Below, piece after piece: positions 43,121 through 51,843 of a stretch of DNA of 64,000 bases. Positions within the stretch are counted from its first letter, which is position 1, and each line of letters starts with the position of its first letter. The position numbers and the translations under genes were made by a program. The DNA is from an uncultured Tessaracoccus sp. (GTDB lineage Bacteria > Actinomycetota > Actinomycetes > Propionibacteriales > Propionibacteriaceae): positions 62,001 through 126,000 of the forward strand of contig NZ_CALUCN010000005.1 of the NCBI RefSeq assembly GCF_943914565.1, in the 5' to 3' direction. The notes beneath the pieces were generated by a model. The model searched no databases and had not been told where the DNA came from. It saw nothing but the letters and a program-made list of their open reading frames with translations.

Positions 43121-46110
43121 CCTCGTCCCTGCAGTCTGAGCGCGAGCTCCACCGACCCCGGGTCGGCGTCGGCCACCACCAGCCGGTCCTGCCGGACGTG
43201 GTAGAACGCGGCGCCCACGCGCTCGAGCGGGAGCCCACGGGCCTCCGCCCACGCGCGACGATACACCGCCAGCTGCAGCTCGTCGGCCGGCGCGTTCGAC
43301 GTCTTCCAGTCCACGACGAGCTCGTCGAACTCCCCTTCCCAGCGGTACACCGCGTCGATGCGCCCGCGGAGCTGGAACTCCCCCACCACCATCGCGAACG
43401 GCACCTCGACCGCGATCGGCGCGAGGTCCGCGAAGCGCCCGCGCTCGAAGGCCTCCACCAGCTCCGCGAGCGGCGGTGGCTGCGGCTCGAACTCGTCGAA
43501 CCCGGCGGGCAGCTCGAAGCGGCGTTCCACCCACTCGTGGAAGCTGGTGCCGAGCCTCGCCGACGCCGCCGGCCGCCTCGGCATCCGGCGGACGAGCTGT
43601 GCGGCCAGCGCCTGGGGGTCCCGGCGCAGGAGCATGAGCTGGCTGGCCGAGAGGCCGGGCGGGAGCCGGAGCTCGTCGGTGCCCGGGCGCGCCAGCACGT
43701 GGGCGATGGCCGCGTCCCACTCCTCGAGGCGTCGCTCCTCCTCGGGCGCGAGCTGCACGGACTCGAGCGCCCACGCGTCGCCGTGCCCCGTCGCGTCCTC
43801 GACGAGGGCCGCCGCCCGCAACCGCTCGTCGTGACGGTCCGGGTCGGGGGGTGCGGGCCAGGCGACGGGCAGGTCAGTCGTCGGCGTCGGGCACTCCGCG
43901 TCGGTGGTGCGGTCCTGGGCCGTCCCGTCCTCCGCGGCGAACCGCTCGATGGTGGTGAAGTGGTCGGACGCGGCCCGTTCCCGTTTCAACCCGGTGCCCC
44001 AGCGGTGGCAGGTGGCGACGAGCCGTTCCTTGGCCCTCGTCGCGGCGACGTAGGCGAGCCGGTCCTCCGATGCACGGTGCTCGTCCTTCAACGCGTCGAC
44101 GTAGGCGCCCAGCCCGTCGTTGGTCCACTCCTCGAGCTGGGCGACCGCGTGCGCGTCGCCGCGCAGCGGCCCGGGCAGCATCGCGGCCTTGTTCACCCAG
44201 TGGTCGCCGCGGAAGGGCGCGGGGAACACACCCTCGACGAGGCACGGCAGGAACACGTGCGTCCACTCGAGCCCCTTGGCGGCGTGCATCGTGACGAGCT
44301 TCACCGAGTCTGCGTCGGAGACCTGCGCCTGCTCGAGCCCCTCGGCCTGCTCGGCCTCGACCTGCAGGTACGCGACGAGCCCGCCCAGCGTCGCGTCCCC
44401 GCCGACGAGCGGCCGGTCGACGCACGCGCGGACGAACGCTGTCAGCTGCGTGACGTCGCGACCGTCCGCCCGAAGCTCCTCTTCGACACCGAGCGCACGG
44501 ATCACCCTGGGCAGCAGCTCGTCCACCGGCGCCGTCACGTGGTGACGGAGCCGTTCCCACGCGGCGAGGAAGTGGCCGATCCGGGCCGTGCCCTGATCGC
44601 TCACCCCGTCGGGCGGGTGCACGAGGGCCTCGAGCAGGCTCGGCTCCTCGTCCTCGGATGCGGCGAGCGCCCGCGCGTGGCGGCCGAGGCGGGCGAGGTC
44701 GGTGAGGGGGACCCGCCAGCCTGCCGCGGTGAGCAGCGTGCCGAGGGCCGCGTTGTCGAGCGGGTCGGCCAGCAGCCGCAGCATCTGCACGACGGGCACG
44801 ATCTCCGGCAGCCACAGCAGGCCCCCGAGCCCGACGATCTCCGTCGGCACGCCCCGGGCGGTGAGCAACTGGTGCAGCGGCGCGAGCGTGCTGCGACGCC
44901 GGGACAGCACCGCGACGTCGGACCAGCGGCAGGTGCCCTCGAGGGCGAGCACTTGGTCGGCCACGAACGCGAGCTCTTCCTCCTCGGTGTCGAAGCGGAC
45001 CGTCTCCACCCGCCCCGACGGGGTGTCGGCCGGGGCGCGGAGCGTGACGCCGTCGCCGCCCGGCACGGTGCTCGCCAGCGCGTTGCCGACGTCGAGGATC
45101 CGGGTGCGGCTGCGGCGGTTGACCGTGAGGGTGTCCCTGCGCGCACGCCCGAACCCGTCCTCGAACTCGAGGATGTTGCTCGCCGCCGCGCCGCGCCAGC
45201 CGTAGATCGCCTGGTACGGGTCCCCCACCGCGGTCACGGGATGGCCGGCGAAGAGCGCGGTCAGCAGCCCGGCCTGCGCGGACGAGGTGTCCTGGTACTC
45301 GTCGAGGAGCACGACGGCGAAGCGTTCCCGGAGCGCCTGCGCGACGGCGGGCACCTCGCGGGCGAGCCGCGCCGCCGTCGCCATCTGGTCGGCGTACTCG
45401 ACGACGCCCAGCTCGTGCTTGCGCGTCTCGTGCGCCTCGACGAGGGTGAGCAGCTCGCCGCGCTCGGCGCAGCGCTCGGCGGCCTTGAGCATCGACCGGT
45501 AGGGACGGGCGCCATCGCGGCCGTGGCCGGGCGCGTCGAGGAACCGCTGCTCGGCCCGCGCGTTCCACGCCCGGACCTCGCCCGCCGGGACGAGGTTGGC
45601 CCGCATCGTGTTCGCGAGGTCGAGCGCCCGTTCGACGACGGTGGCCCGCCCGTACTGCGCCAACGTCGGCAACGGGCCGGGCGCGGCGGCCACCACCTGG
45701 TCCATGACCTGGAAGCTGGCGGCGCCGGTGACGAGCGTGGGGGCGTCGTCGAGGCCCGCCCGCAGCCCGTGCTCCTGGACGAGCCGAGCGGCGAACGCGT
45801 CGTAGGTGCTCACCGTGGGGGCCTGCGCGTCCGGGCCCCAGCCGTCGAGCCCGGCGTTGCCGAGCGCCCGGATCACGCGGTCGTCGAGCTCGCCGGCGGC
45901 CTTGCGGGTGAACGTGAGGCCGAGCACCTCGTCGGGGCGGACCTGGCCGGTACCGACGAGCCACACGACCCGCGCGGCCATCACGGTGGTCTTGCCGGTG
46001 CCGGCGCCGGCGATGATGACCCCGGGAGCGAGCGGCGCGGTGATCGCGTCGAGCTGCTCGGGGCTGAACGGCACGCCGGTCGCACGGACCAGGTCCTCAG
46101 GCGTCCGCAT
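43117..46110 (-). CDS. adnB: ATP-dependent helicase-nuclease subunit AdnB
   Basis: 997-residue UvrD/RecB-type protein. Walker A AGAGTGKTTVM (about 33-43), Walker B VVLLDEYQDTSSAQ, motif III GDPYQAIYGWRG, and motif VI region in VAATRAKERLVATCHRW. The C-terminal RecB-like nuclease has GTSFHEWVERRF, GRIDAVYRWEG and VVDWKTS. No C-terminal iron-sulfur cysteines are present in this subunit. Forms the AdnAB dimer that resects DNA double-strand breaks for recombination, the actinobacterial counterpart of RecBCD/AddAB. Overlaps adnA by 14 bp. Confidence 0.92.
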   Translation of the reverse strand: MRTPEDLVRATGVPFSPEQLDAITAPLAPGVIIAGAGTGKTTVMAARVVWLVGTGQVRPDEVLGLTFTRKAAGELDDRVIRALGNAGLDGWGPDAQAPTVSTYDAFAARLVQEHGLRAGLDDAPTLVTGAASFQVMDQVVAAAPGPLPTLAQYGRATVVERALDLANTMRANLVPAGEVRAWNARAEQRFLDAPGHGRDGARPYRSMLKAAERCAERGELLTLVEAHETRKHELGVVEYADQMATAARLAREVPAVAQALRERFAVVLLDEYQDTSSAQAGLLTALFAGHPVTAVGDPYQAIYGWRGAAASNILEFEDGFGRARRDTLTVNRRSRTRILDVGNALASTVPGGDGVTLRAPADTPSGRVETVRFDTEEEELAFVADQVLALEGTCRWSDVAVLSRRRSTLAPLHQLLTARGVPTEIVGLGGLLWLPEIVPVVQMLRLLADPLDNAALGTLLTAAGWRVPLTDLARLGRHARALAASEDEEPSLLEALVHPPDGVSDQGTARIGHFLAAWERLRHHVTAPVDELLPRVIRALGVEEELRADGRDVTQLTAFVRACVDRPLVGGDATLGGLVAYLQVEAEQAEGLEQAQVSDADSVKLVTMHAAKGLEWTHVFLPCLVEGVFPAPFRGDHWVNKAAMLPGPLRGDAHAVAQLEEWTNDGLGAYVDALKDEHRASEDRLAYVAATRAKERLVATCHRWGTGLKRERAASDHFTTIERFAAEDGTAQDRTTDAECPTPTTDLPVAWPAPPDPDRHDERLRAAALVEDATGHGDAWALESVQLAPEEERRLEEWDAAIAHVLARPGTDELRLPPGLSASQLMLLRRDPQALAAQLVRRMPRRPAASARLGTSFHEWVERRFELPAGFDEFEPQPPPLAELVEAFERGRFADLAPIAVEVPFAMVVGEFQLRGRIDAVYRWEGEFDELVVDWKTSNAPADELQLAVYRRAWAEARGLPLERVGAAFYHVRQDRLVVADADPGSVELALRLQGRG

Positions 46111-49100
46111 CGTCGCTCCTCTCCCAGGCCGGGCACCCCGGCCGGAACTCGCAGAACCGGCACTGGTCGTTGCGGGTGGCAGGGAAGCGTCCGTCGACGA
46201 GGATCCGCACCCCCGTCGCGATCCGGTCGTGCACCCACGTCGGGCCGACCTCGAGCGCCTCGTCGCCGAGCGTCGGCCGGGCGGCGAGCGTCGACTGCTC
46301 GAGCACCTGGGGCAGGCCCTGCTTGTCCTGCCGCAGGAGCAGCAGCGACGGCGGGGCGGCTGCCCGGACGCCTCCGGCGAGCGCGTCGAACGCGCCCTCG
46401 GCGACCGCCAATTGGTAGAGGCCCAGCTGGACGTTGCCGGCGACCTGAGCCTTCGTCGGGGTGCTGCGGAACGTCTTCAGGTCCACCACCTTCAGCCGCG
46501 CGTCCTGGTCGTCCTCGACGCGCTCGAGCCGGTCGACGACGCCGGAGAGGAGCACCTCGCGTCCCTCGACCTCGACCGGCACCTCGAACGGCACCTCGAC
46601 CCCGAGCAGCTCGCCCGGCTGCTGGCGCAGCCACGCTTCGAAGCGGTCGAACACGGCCCGGGCGGCTTCCTCCTCCGCGAGGGCCTGCCAGGGGGTGTCG
46701 AACGGGATCTCGTCCCACCGCTCGCGCAGCCGCTCCTGCATCGCCGCGCGCGTGAGGCCGTCGGTCTGCGCGTCCTGCGCGACGCCGTGGACGACGGTGC
46801 CGAACGACGCGGCCTGCGACCGGCGTGATGCGCCGGCGCGGCGGTCGAGGAAGTACCGTCTCGGGCAGGCCAGCAGCGCCTCGAGCGCGCTGCCGCTCAG
46901 CCGCACCCTCGCCTCGGGACGTGCGGGTGCGGCGGCCCGGTCGTGCGGCCACCACCAGCGCGCAGGGTCGGCAGCCGTGATCCCTTCGTCGCGCAGGTGC
47001 GCGAGCCGGACGGCGGCCGCGCGGCGCAGCGCCGGCGACGACTCCGGGTCCGCCGCGGCGAACCGCAGCTCGCCCACGAGTGCCGCCGCCCGCAGCGGCA
47101 CCGTCGTCGCCGCGGTGACGACCTCGGGGGTGACGCCCAGCTCGGCGACGAACCGCGAGGGGCGCTCGTCGACGTCCTCGACGGCACTGACGTGGAGGTG
47201 TGTGCCCGCGCGCGAGCACGCGAGCAGGAACAGGCGGCGCTCCTCCTGGACGTGCTCGGCGACGGTGCGGGGCGCGCCGTCGAGCAGCCGGCCCGGGTCG
47301 AGCAGCAATCCGCCCGGCGTGGCTCGCGGCCACCGCCCCTCCTGCACCTCGACGCACCAGACCCGCTGCCACTGGCGTCCCTTCGCGCGGTGCGCGGTGG
47401 TGAGCTGGACGCCGGTGCCGGTGATCGTCGACTCTCGCCCGGTGTCGGCCGGGATCTCCTCGCCCTCCAGGTCGCGCAGGAACTTCCACGCTCCCGCCCG
47501 GCCCGTGAGCCGCGGCTCCGCGCCGGCGCGCTCGAACAGCTCCACGCACGCGTCGAGGTGGCGGTCGGCCGCGTGGTCCCCGGAGAGGGCCGCCTCCCGG
47601 AGCCGCTCCGGCCAGCTCGAGCACGTCCAGCACTCCCAGAGCACCTCGGCCACGCCGGCGCCGGAGTCGAGCGCCTCGGCCCCGGCGCGCACCACGTCGA
47701 CGAGGCGCCGCGCCCCGGCCCAGTCGCCGCGCGGGTCGGTCTCGGCCGCGGCGGTCCACGCGTCGACGCCGCCACCCGCGCGCTCGAGCCGGCGCAGCGC
47801 CACGGTGTCGAGGCCGGCCAGCGGTGAGGTGAGCAGCCGCGCGGCCCGCTCCGCGCCCGGCTCACTCCCGTCGGCGGCGAGCGCCAGCACGTCGAGCAGC
47901 AGCGCCGCGGCCGGATCCTCCGCGATCACGAGCTCCTCCGCGGCGACCTCGACCGGGATGCCCATCCGGAGCAGCGCGCGCGTCCAGGGGACGAGCTGGG
48001 CGCGCCCCGCGCGGACGCAGACCGCGAGGTCCGACCACCGCGCGCCGTCGGACACGGCGCGACGCAGTTCGTCCGCGACGGCCGCCTGCTCGTCGGCGTG
48101 CGAGCGGTGGAGCCGCACGCTGACCTCGCCCGCCACGTCGCGGGCCGCGCGCAGCGCCCGTGCCGCCCCGACGGTGGGCAGGCGGCGGCGCAACGCCTCG
48201 ACGGCGGCGGCGACGGCTCGCCCGTGCCGGTGCGAGTCCTCGAGCTGGACGGTGCGCGCCCCCGGCCGCTCGGCCAGCTGGAGGAGCCCCTGCGCCGTGG
48301 CCCCTCGGAAGCCGCTCACCACCTGGTCCGGGTCGCCGAGTGCGGTGAGCGGGATGCCCAGCTCGGCCACGTCGGCGAGCAGCCCGGTCTGCGCCGGGTC
48401 GAGGTCGTGGGCGTCGTCGACGACCACGAGGTCCAACCTGGCCCGCACGGCCCGCCCCACGTCGGCGTCGTGGAGGGCGATGCGGGTGCGGTGCACGAGT
48501 TCGGCGTAGTCGATCGAGCCCTCGAGGTCGCCGACCGCGAGGTACTCGTCGAGGAAGTCCGCGACGGCGGCGAGCGTCTCGTCGCCCCGCTGCTCGGCGA
48601 GATCGGCGAGCTGTTCCTCGTCCCACGAGCGCTGCCGGATCCGCGCGAGCAGCTCGCGCAGCTGCCGGGCGAACCCACGCGTGCCGAGCGCTGGCCGGAG
48701 GCCCTCCGGCCAGCGCACGCGCGGGTGCTGGAGCAGGTCGCGGATGCGCTCCTCCTGCTGCGGCGCGCGCAGCAACGTCCACGGACGCTCGTCGCGCGGC
48801 GCGGCGTCGCGCAGCAGGCCGAGCGCGAGGCCGTGCACCGTCGTGACCACGGGCTGGGTCTGTGCGCGGCCGACGCGCCCGACGATGGCGCGGCGAAGCT
48901 GCTGTGCCGCGGCACGCGAGCCGGCGAGCACCGCGATCCGTCCGAGCGGGGTCCCCGCCAGCACGCGTCGAGCCACCAGCTCGACGAGCATCGCGGACTT
49001 GCCGGTGCCGGGGCCGCCGAGCACGACCGTCACTCCGGGGTGCGCGGTGAGCGCCGACTCCTGGACCTCGTCCAGGTCCGGGTGGCCGGGCGCCTCGGGC

Positions 49101-49117
49101 GACAGGAGCTTCCACAT
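46097..49117 (-). CDS. adnA: ATP-dependent helicase-nuclease subunit AdnA
   Basis: About 1006 residues. Walker A LGGPGTGKSAMLVE near residue 35, LVVVDDAHDLDPAQ (a degenerate DExx box), then helicase remnants and a RecB-type nuclease with GVVDRLERVEDD and VVDLKTF. The iron-sulfur cluster cysteines are visible: LLACPRRYF plus CRFCEFRPGC at the C-terminus. Partner of AdnB. The start is uncertain among ATG 49117, ATG 49126 and GTG 49141; none has a good ribosome site, and 49117 gives MWKLLSPEAP directly before the helicase fold. Confidence 0.88.
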   Translation of the reverse strand: MWKLLSPEAPGHPDLDEVQESALTAHPGVTVVLGGPGTGKSAMLVELVARRVLAGTPLGRIAVLAGSRAAAQQLRRAIVGRVGRAQTQPVVTTVHGLALGLLRDAAPRDERPWTLLRAPQQEERIRDLLQHPRVRWPEGLRPALGTRGFARQLRELLARIRQRSWDEEQLADLAEQRGDETLAAVADFLDEYLAVGDLEGSIDYAELVHRTRIALHDADVGRAVRARLDLVVVDDAHDLDPAQTGLLADVAELGIPLTALGDPDQVVSGFRGATAQGLLQLAERPGARTVQLEDSHRHGRAVAAAVEALRRRLPTVGAARALRAARDVAGEVSVRLHRSHADEQAAVADELRRAVSDGARWSDLAVCVRAGRAQLVPWTRALLRMGIPVEVAAEELVIAEDPAAALLLDVLALAADGSEPGAERAARLLTSPLAGLDTVALRRLERAGGGVDAWTAAAETDPRGDWAGARRLVDVVRAGAEALDSGAGVAEVLWECWTCSSWPERLREAALSGDHAADRHLDACVELFERAGAEPRLTGRAGAWKFLRDLEGEEIPADTGRESTITGTGVQLTTAHRAKGRQWQRVWCVEVQEGRWPRATPGGLLLDPGRLLDGAPRTVAEHVQEERRLFLLACSRAGTHLHVSAVEDVDERPSRFVAELGVTPEVVTAATTVPLRAAALVGELRFAAADPESSPALRRAAAVRLAHLRDEGITAADPARWWWPHDRAAAPARPEARVRLSGSALEALLACPRRYFLDRRAGASRRSQAASFGTVVHGVAQDAQTDGLTRAAMQERLRERWDEIPFDTPWQALAEEEAARAVFDRFEAWLRQQPGELLGVEVPFEVPVEVEGREVLLSGVVDRLERVEDDQDARLKVVDLKTFRSTPTKAQVAGNVQLGLYQLAVAEGAFDALAGGVRAAAPPSLLLLRQDKQGLPQVLEQSTLAARPTLGDEALEVGPTWVHDRIATGVRILVDGRFPATRNDQCRFCEFRPGCPAWERSDDADA

Positions 49118-49212
49118 GGCCCCCATCGAAGCACACGCCACTGACAGCCCGTTCGGCGGCGCCCGTCGGACCCGTTCGTGCGTCCGTCGCGCCCGACGGA
49201 CCCCTCGCCCAG

Positions 49213-49218
49213 TAGATT
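49213..49218 (+). promoter_or_regulatory. -10 box of the PP2C gene
   Basis: TAGATT, 28 nt before the GTG start. The leader carries SD GAGGAGG (49236-49242). Confidence 0.45.
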
Positions 49219-49246
49219 GGGGCAGCCACCTGAGCGAGGAGGTCCC

Positions 49247-50053
49247 GTGACGAAGTCAGAGCGCGCCCACTACACCCGTACCCCGGCCGCGTGGGTCGCC
49301 GGGTGCAGCGACACGGGCCTGCACCACACCTCCAACCAGGACGCCATGTGCATCGCCGTCCGCGACGGCGAGCCGCCCGCGGGCATCATCGCCGTCGCCG
49401 ACGGGGTGTCCTCCGCGCACGGCTCCGAGCTGGCCTCGCTCGTGGCCGCCGAGACCGTCGTCGGCGCGCTCCAGACGCTCCACGCCGAGGGTCTGCCCGA
49501 CAACGTGGCGCTCGTGCGCGCCTACCACGAGGCCAACGGGGCGGTCCTCGACGCCCGCGTCGGCGACGCCGACCCGTCGGCGTGCACGCTCATCACCGCC
49601 CACGTCGACGGTGGTTCCGTCTCGGTGGCCAACGTCGGCGACTCGCGCGCCTACTGGCTGGGCGACGACGGCACCGCCGCCCTGCTCAGCACCGACGACT
49701 CCGTGGCGCAGGCGCGCATCATGATGGGGATCCCCCGCGACGACGCCGAGCAGGGCGACCAGGCCCACGCGATCACGAAGTGGCTGGGCCTCGACGCGAC
49801 GGACGTCACCCCGTCGGTCACGACGCACCAGCCCCTCACCCCGGGTTGGCTGCTGCTGTGCACCGACGGCCTGTGGAACTACGCGAGCGCGCCGGAGCGG
49901 CTGGGCGAGCTCGTGGCCGAGCAGCTCGCGACGAACACCACCCCCGTCGCCGCGGCGGAGGCCCTCGCGGCGTGGGCCAACGAGCAGGGCGGCAAGGACA
50001 ACGTCACGGTGGTGCTCGCCCGGATCGAGGCTTGCGCCCAGCAGGTAGGCTGA
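49247..50053 (+). CDS. PP2C-family serine/threonine protein phosphatase
   Basis: 268-residue PPM phosphatase. Metal-site motifs: HHTSNQDAM, VADGVSSAHGSE, NVGDSRAYWL, CTDGLWNY and GGKDNVTVV, all intact. No membrane anchor, so it is a soluble enzyme unlike PstP. It removes phosphate from Ser/Thr proteins or an anti-sigma system; no partner kinase is in the window. SD GAGGAGG before GTG. Confidence 0.92.
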   Translation: MTKSERAHYTRTPAAWVAGCSDTGLHHTSNQDAMCIAVRDGEPPAGIIAVADGVSSAHGSELASLVAAETVVGALQTLHAEGLPDNVALVRAYHEANGAVLDARVGDADPSACTLITAHVDGGSVSVANVGDSRAYWLGDDGTAALLSTDDSVAQARIMMGIPRDDAEQGDQAHAITKWLGLDATDVTPSVTTHQPLTPGWLLLCTDGLWNYASAPERLGELVAEQLATNTTPVAAAEALAAWANEQGGKDNVTVVLARIEACAQQVG

Positions 50054-50096
50054 ACCGCAGCGTTCGTCCACCACCGCACCACCGCGAAGGAGCACC

Positions 50097-50321
50097 ATGG
50101 AGATCAAGCTCGGCATCACGCACGTCACCCGCGAGCTCACCATCGAGTCCGGCGAGACGCCCGAAGAGGTCGAGAAGCGGCTGGCCTCGGCCCTCGAGTC
50201 GGACCAGGTCTTCAGCGTCGAGGACGTCAACGGCCGCAAGGTGCTCGTCCCCGCGCAGCGCATCGGCTACGTCGAGCTCGGCTCGCCCAACGCCCGACCG
50301 GTGGGCTTCGGCAGGGTCTGA
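50097..50321 (+). CDS. DUF3107 family protein
   Basis: 74-residue beta-alpha protein, MEIKLGITHVTRELTIESGE, with the C-terminal VLVPAQRIGYVELGS typical of DUF3107 (Rv3208A-like). Function unknown, though sometimes annotated as an ATP-binding protein. Probable SD GAAGGAG, 5 nt upstream. A TAGGCT box at 50046-50051 overlaps the phosphatase stop. Confidence 0.88.
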   Translation: MEIKLGITHVTRELTIESGETPEEVEKRLASALESDQVFSVEDVNGRKVLVPAQRIGYVELGSPNARPVGFGRV

Positions 50322-50342
50322 GCGGCCCCGGAGCGTCGCTGC

Positions 50343-50348
50343 TAGGAT
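50343..50348 (+). promoter_or_regulatory. -10 box of the DEAD-box helicase gene
   Basis: TAGGAT, giving a leader of roughly 65 nt before the proposed CTG start. Confidence 0.4.
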
Positions 50349-50419
50349 CGTCAGGACCGGGCACCGGGCCCGGCGGGTCACGCACGCCGTCGACCCGTGG
50401 TCGGACAAGGGGTTTCATC

Positions 50420-51820
50420 CTGACTGAGCAGGTAGCACAAGACACATTCCTGGACCTGGGCGTCGCCGAGCCGATCGCCGCGGCCCTGGCCGACGTCGGC
50501 ATCGTGCAGCCGTTCCCGATCCAGGCGCTCGCCATCCCGCTCGCGCTCGGTGGCACGGACCTCATCGGTCAGGCGCGCACGGGCACGGGCAAGACGCTCG
50601 CGTTCGGCACCGTCGCGTTGCACCGCCTCGAGCTGCTGGCCGAGGACGAGACGCCCACGCACGGCAAGCCGCGCGCGCTCATCATCTGCCCGACGCGCGA
50701 GCTGGCCCTCCAGGTCGGGCGGGACATCGAGACCGCTGGCAAGCGCCTGCGCACCCGTGTCCTCACGATCTACGGTGGCACCGGCTACGACGAGCAGCTC
50801 ACCGCGCTCGAACGCGGTGTCGACGTCGTGGTCGGCACGCCGGGGCGGCTGCTGGACCTCATGCAGCGACGTGCGCTCGACCTCTCCGAGATCCAGGTGC
50901 TCGTGCTCGACGAGGCCGACGAGATGCTCGACCTGGGCTTCCTGCCCGACGTCGAGCGCATCCTCGACGCCACCCCGCGCTCGCGCCAGACGATGCTGTT
51001 CTCCGCGACGATGCCGGGCCAGATCCTCACGCTCGCTCGCTCGCGGCTGAACCGCCCGATCAACATCCGCGCCGAGGGCGAGGACGCCCAGGCGACGGTC
51101 CCGGACACGACGCAGTACGTCTACCAGGCCCACCACCTCGACAAGCCCGAGGTGGTCGCGCGCATCATCCAGTCCAACGACGCCGAGAAGCTCATGATCT
51201 TCACGCGCACGAAGCGCGAGGCGCAGCGGCTCTCCGACGACCTCGTGGACCGCGGATTCCCCGCCGCGTCGATCCACGGCGACCTCAACCAGGCCGCGCG
51301 CGAGCGGGCACTGAAGAAGTTCCGGCAGGGCACGATCCGCGTGCTCGTCGCCACCGACGTGGCGGCCCGCGGCATCGACATCACCGGCGTCAGCCACGTG
51401 ATCAACTACGAGTGCCCCGACACCGACGCCACCTACGTGCACCGCATCGGGCGCACCGGCCGGGCCGGCAGCAAGGGCGTCGCGGTGACCCTCGTCGACT
51501 GGGCCGACGTGCACCGCTGGAAGCTGATCGACCAGGCGCTCGACCTGGGCATGCCCGAGCCGGTCGAGACCTACTCGTCGTCGCCGCACCTCTACACCGA
51601 CCTCGACATCCCCGAGGGCACGAAGGGCCGCGTCGGCCGGCCGAAGTCGCGGCACGCGCGCGACGAGCAGGGCGGCCGTCCGCCGCGCGAGCGCCGGCGC
51701 GCCGAGCGCGGTGGCCGCTCCCGCCGTCGCCGTCGTCGCATCCGCGCGGGCGTCGAGGTGGACCGCTCGAAGGACGGCAAGGGCCAGGCCCCGAAGGGCG
51801 GGCGGCGCTCCGGCGAGTGA
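50420..51820 (+). CDS. DEAD-box RNA helicase, probable CTG start
   Basis: 466-residue helicase if it starts at CTG 50420. The reading MTEQVAQDTFLDLGVAEPIA supplies the Q-motif phenylalanine and helix that every DEAD-box protein needs before FPIQALAIP. SD AAGGGG lies 7 nt upstream. The next standard start in frame, GTG 50504, would delete this region; no ATG, GTG or TTG lies between the SD and it. Motifs: ARTGTGKT, PTREL, DEADE, SAT, HRIGRTGRAG. A basic R/K-rich tail ends the protein. Unwinds structured RNA, possibly in cold adaptation or ribosome assembly. Confidence 0.88.
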   Translation: MTEQVAQDTFLDLGVAEPIAAALADVGIVQPFPIQALAIPLALGGTDLIGQARTGTGKTLAFGTVALHRLELLAEDETPTHGKPRALIICPTRELALQVGRDIETAGKRLRTRVLTIYGGTGYDEQLTALERGVDVVVGTPGRLLDLMQRRALDLSEIQVLVLDEADEMLDLGFLPDVERILDATPRSRQTMLFSATMPGQILTLARSRLNRPINIRAEGEDAQATVPDTTQYVYQAHHLDKPEVVARIIQSNDAEKLMIFTRTKREAQRLSDDLVDRGFPAASIHGDLNQAARERALKKFRQGTIRVLVATDVAARGIDITGVSHVINYECPDTDATYVHRIGRTGRAGSKGVAVTLVDWADVHRWKLIDQALDLGMPEPVETYSSSPHLYTDLDIPEGTKGRVGRPKSRHARDEQGGRPPRERRRAERGGRSRRRRRRIRAGVEVDRSKDGKGQAPKGGRRSGE

Positions 51821-51843
51821 CGCCGGGACGCCAGCAGGCGCCC

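Noticed and set aside
43057..46755. Long plus-strand frame opposite adnB
   Set aside because: Antisense shadow of a conserved helicase-nuclease; no start signal or domain.
49247..50053. Phosphatase-kinase signalling or defence module around the PP2C gene
   Set aside because: The phosphatase stands alone between adnA and DUF3107; no kinase, anti-sigma factor or defence gene is adjacent.
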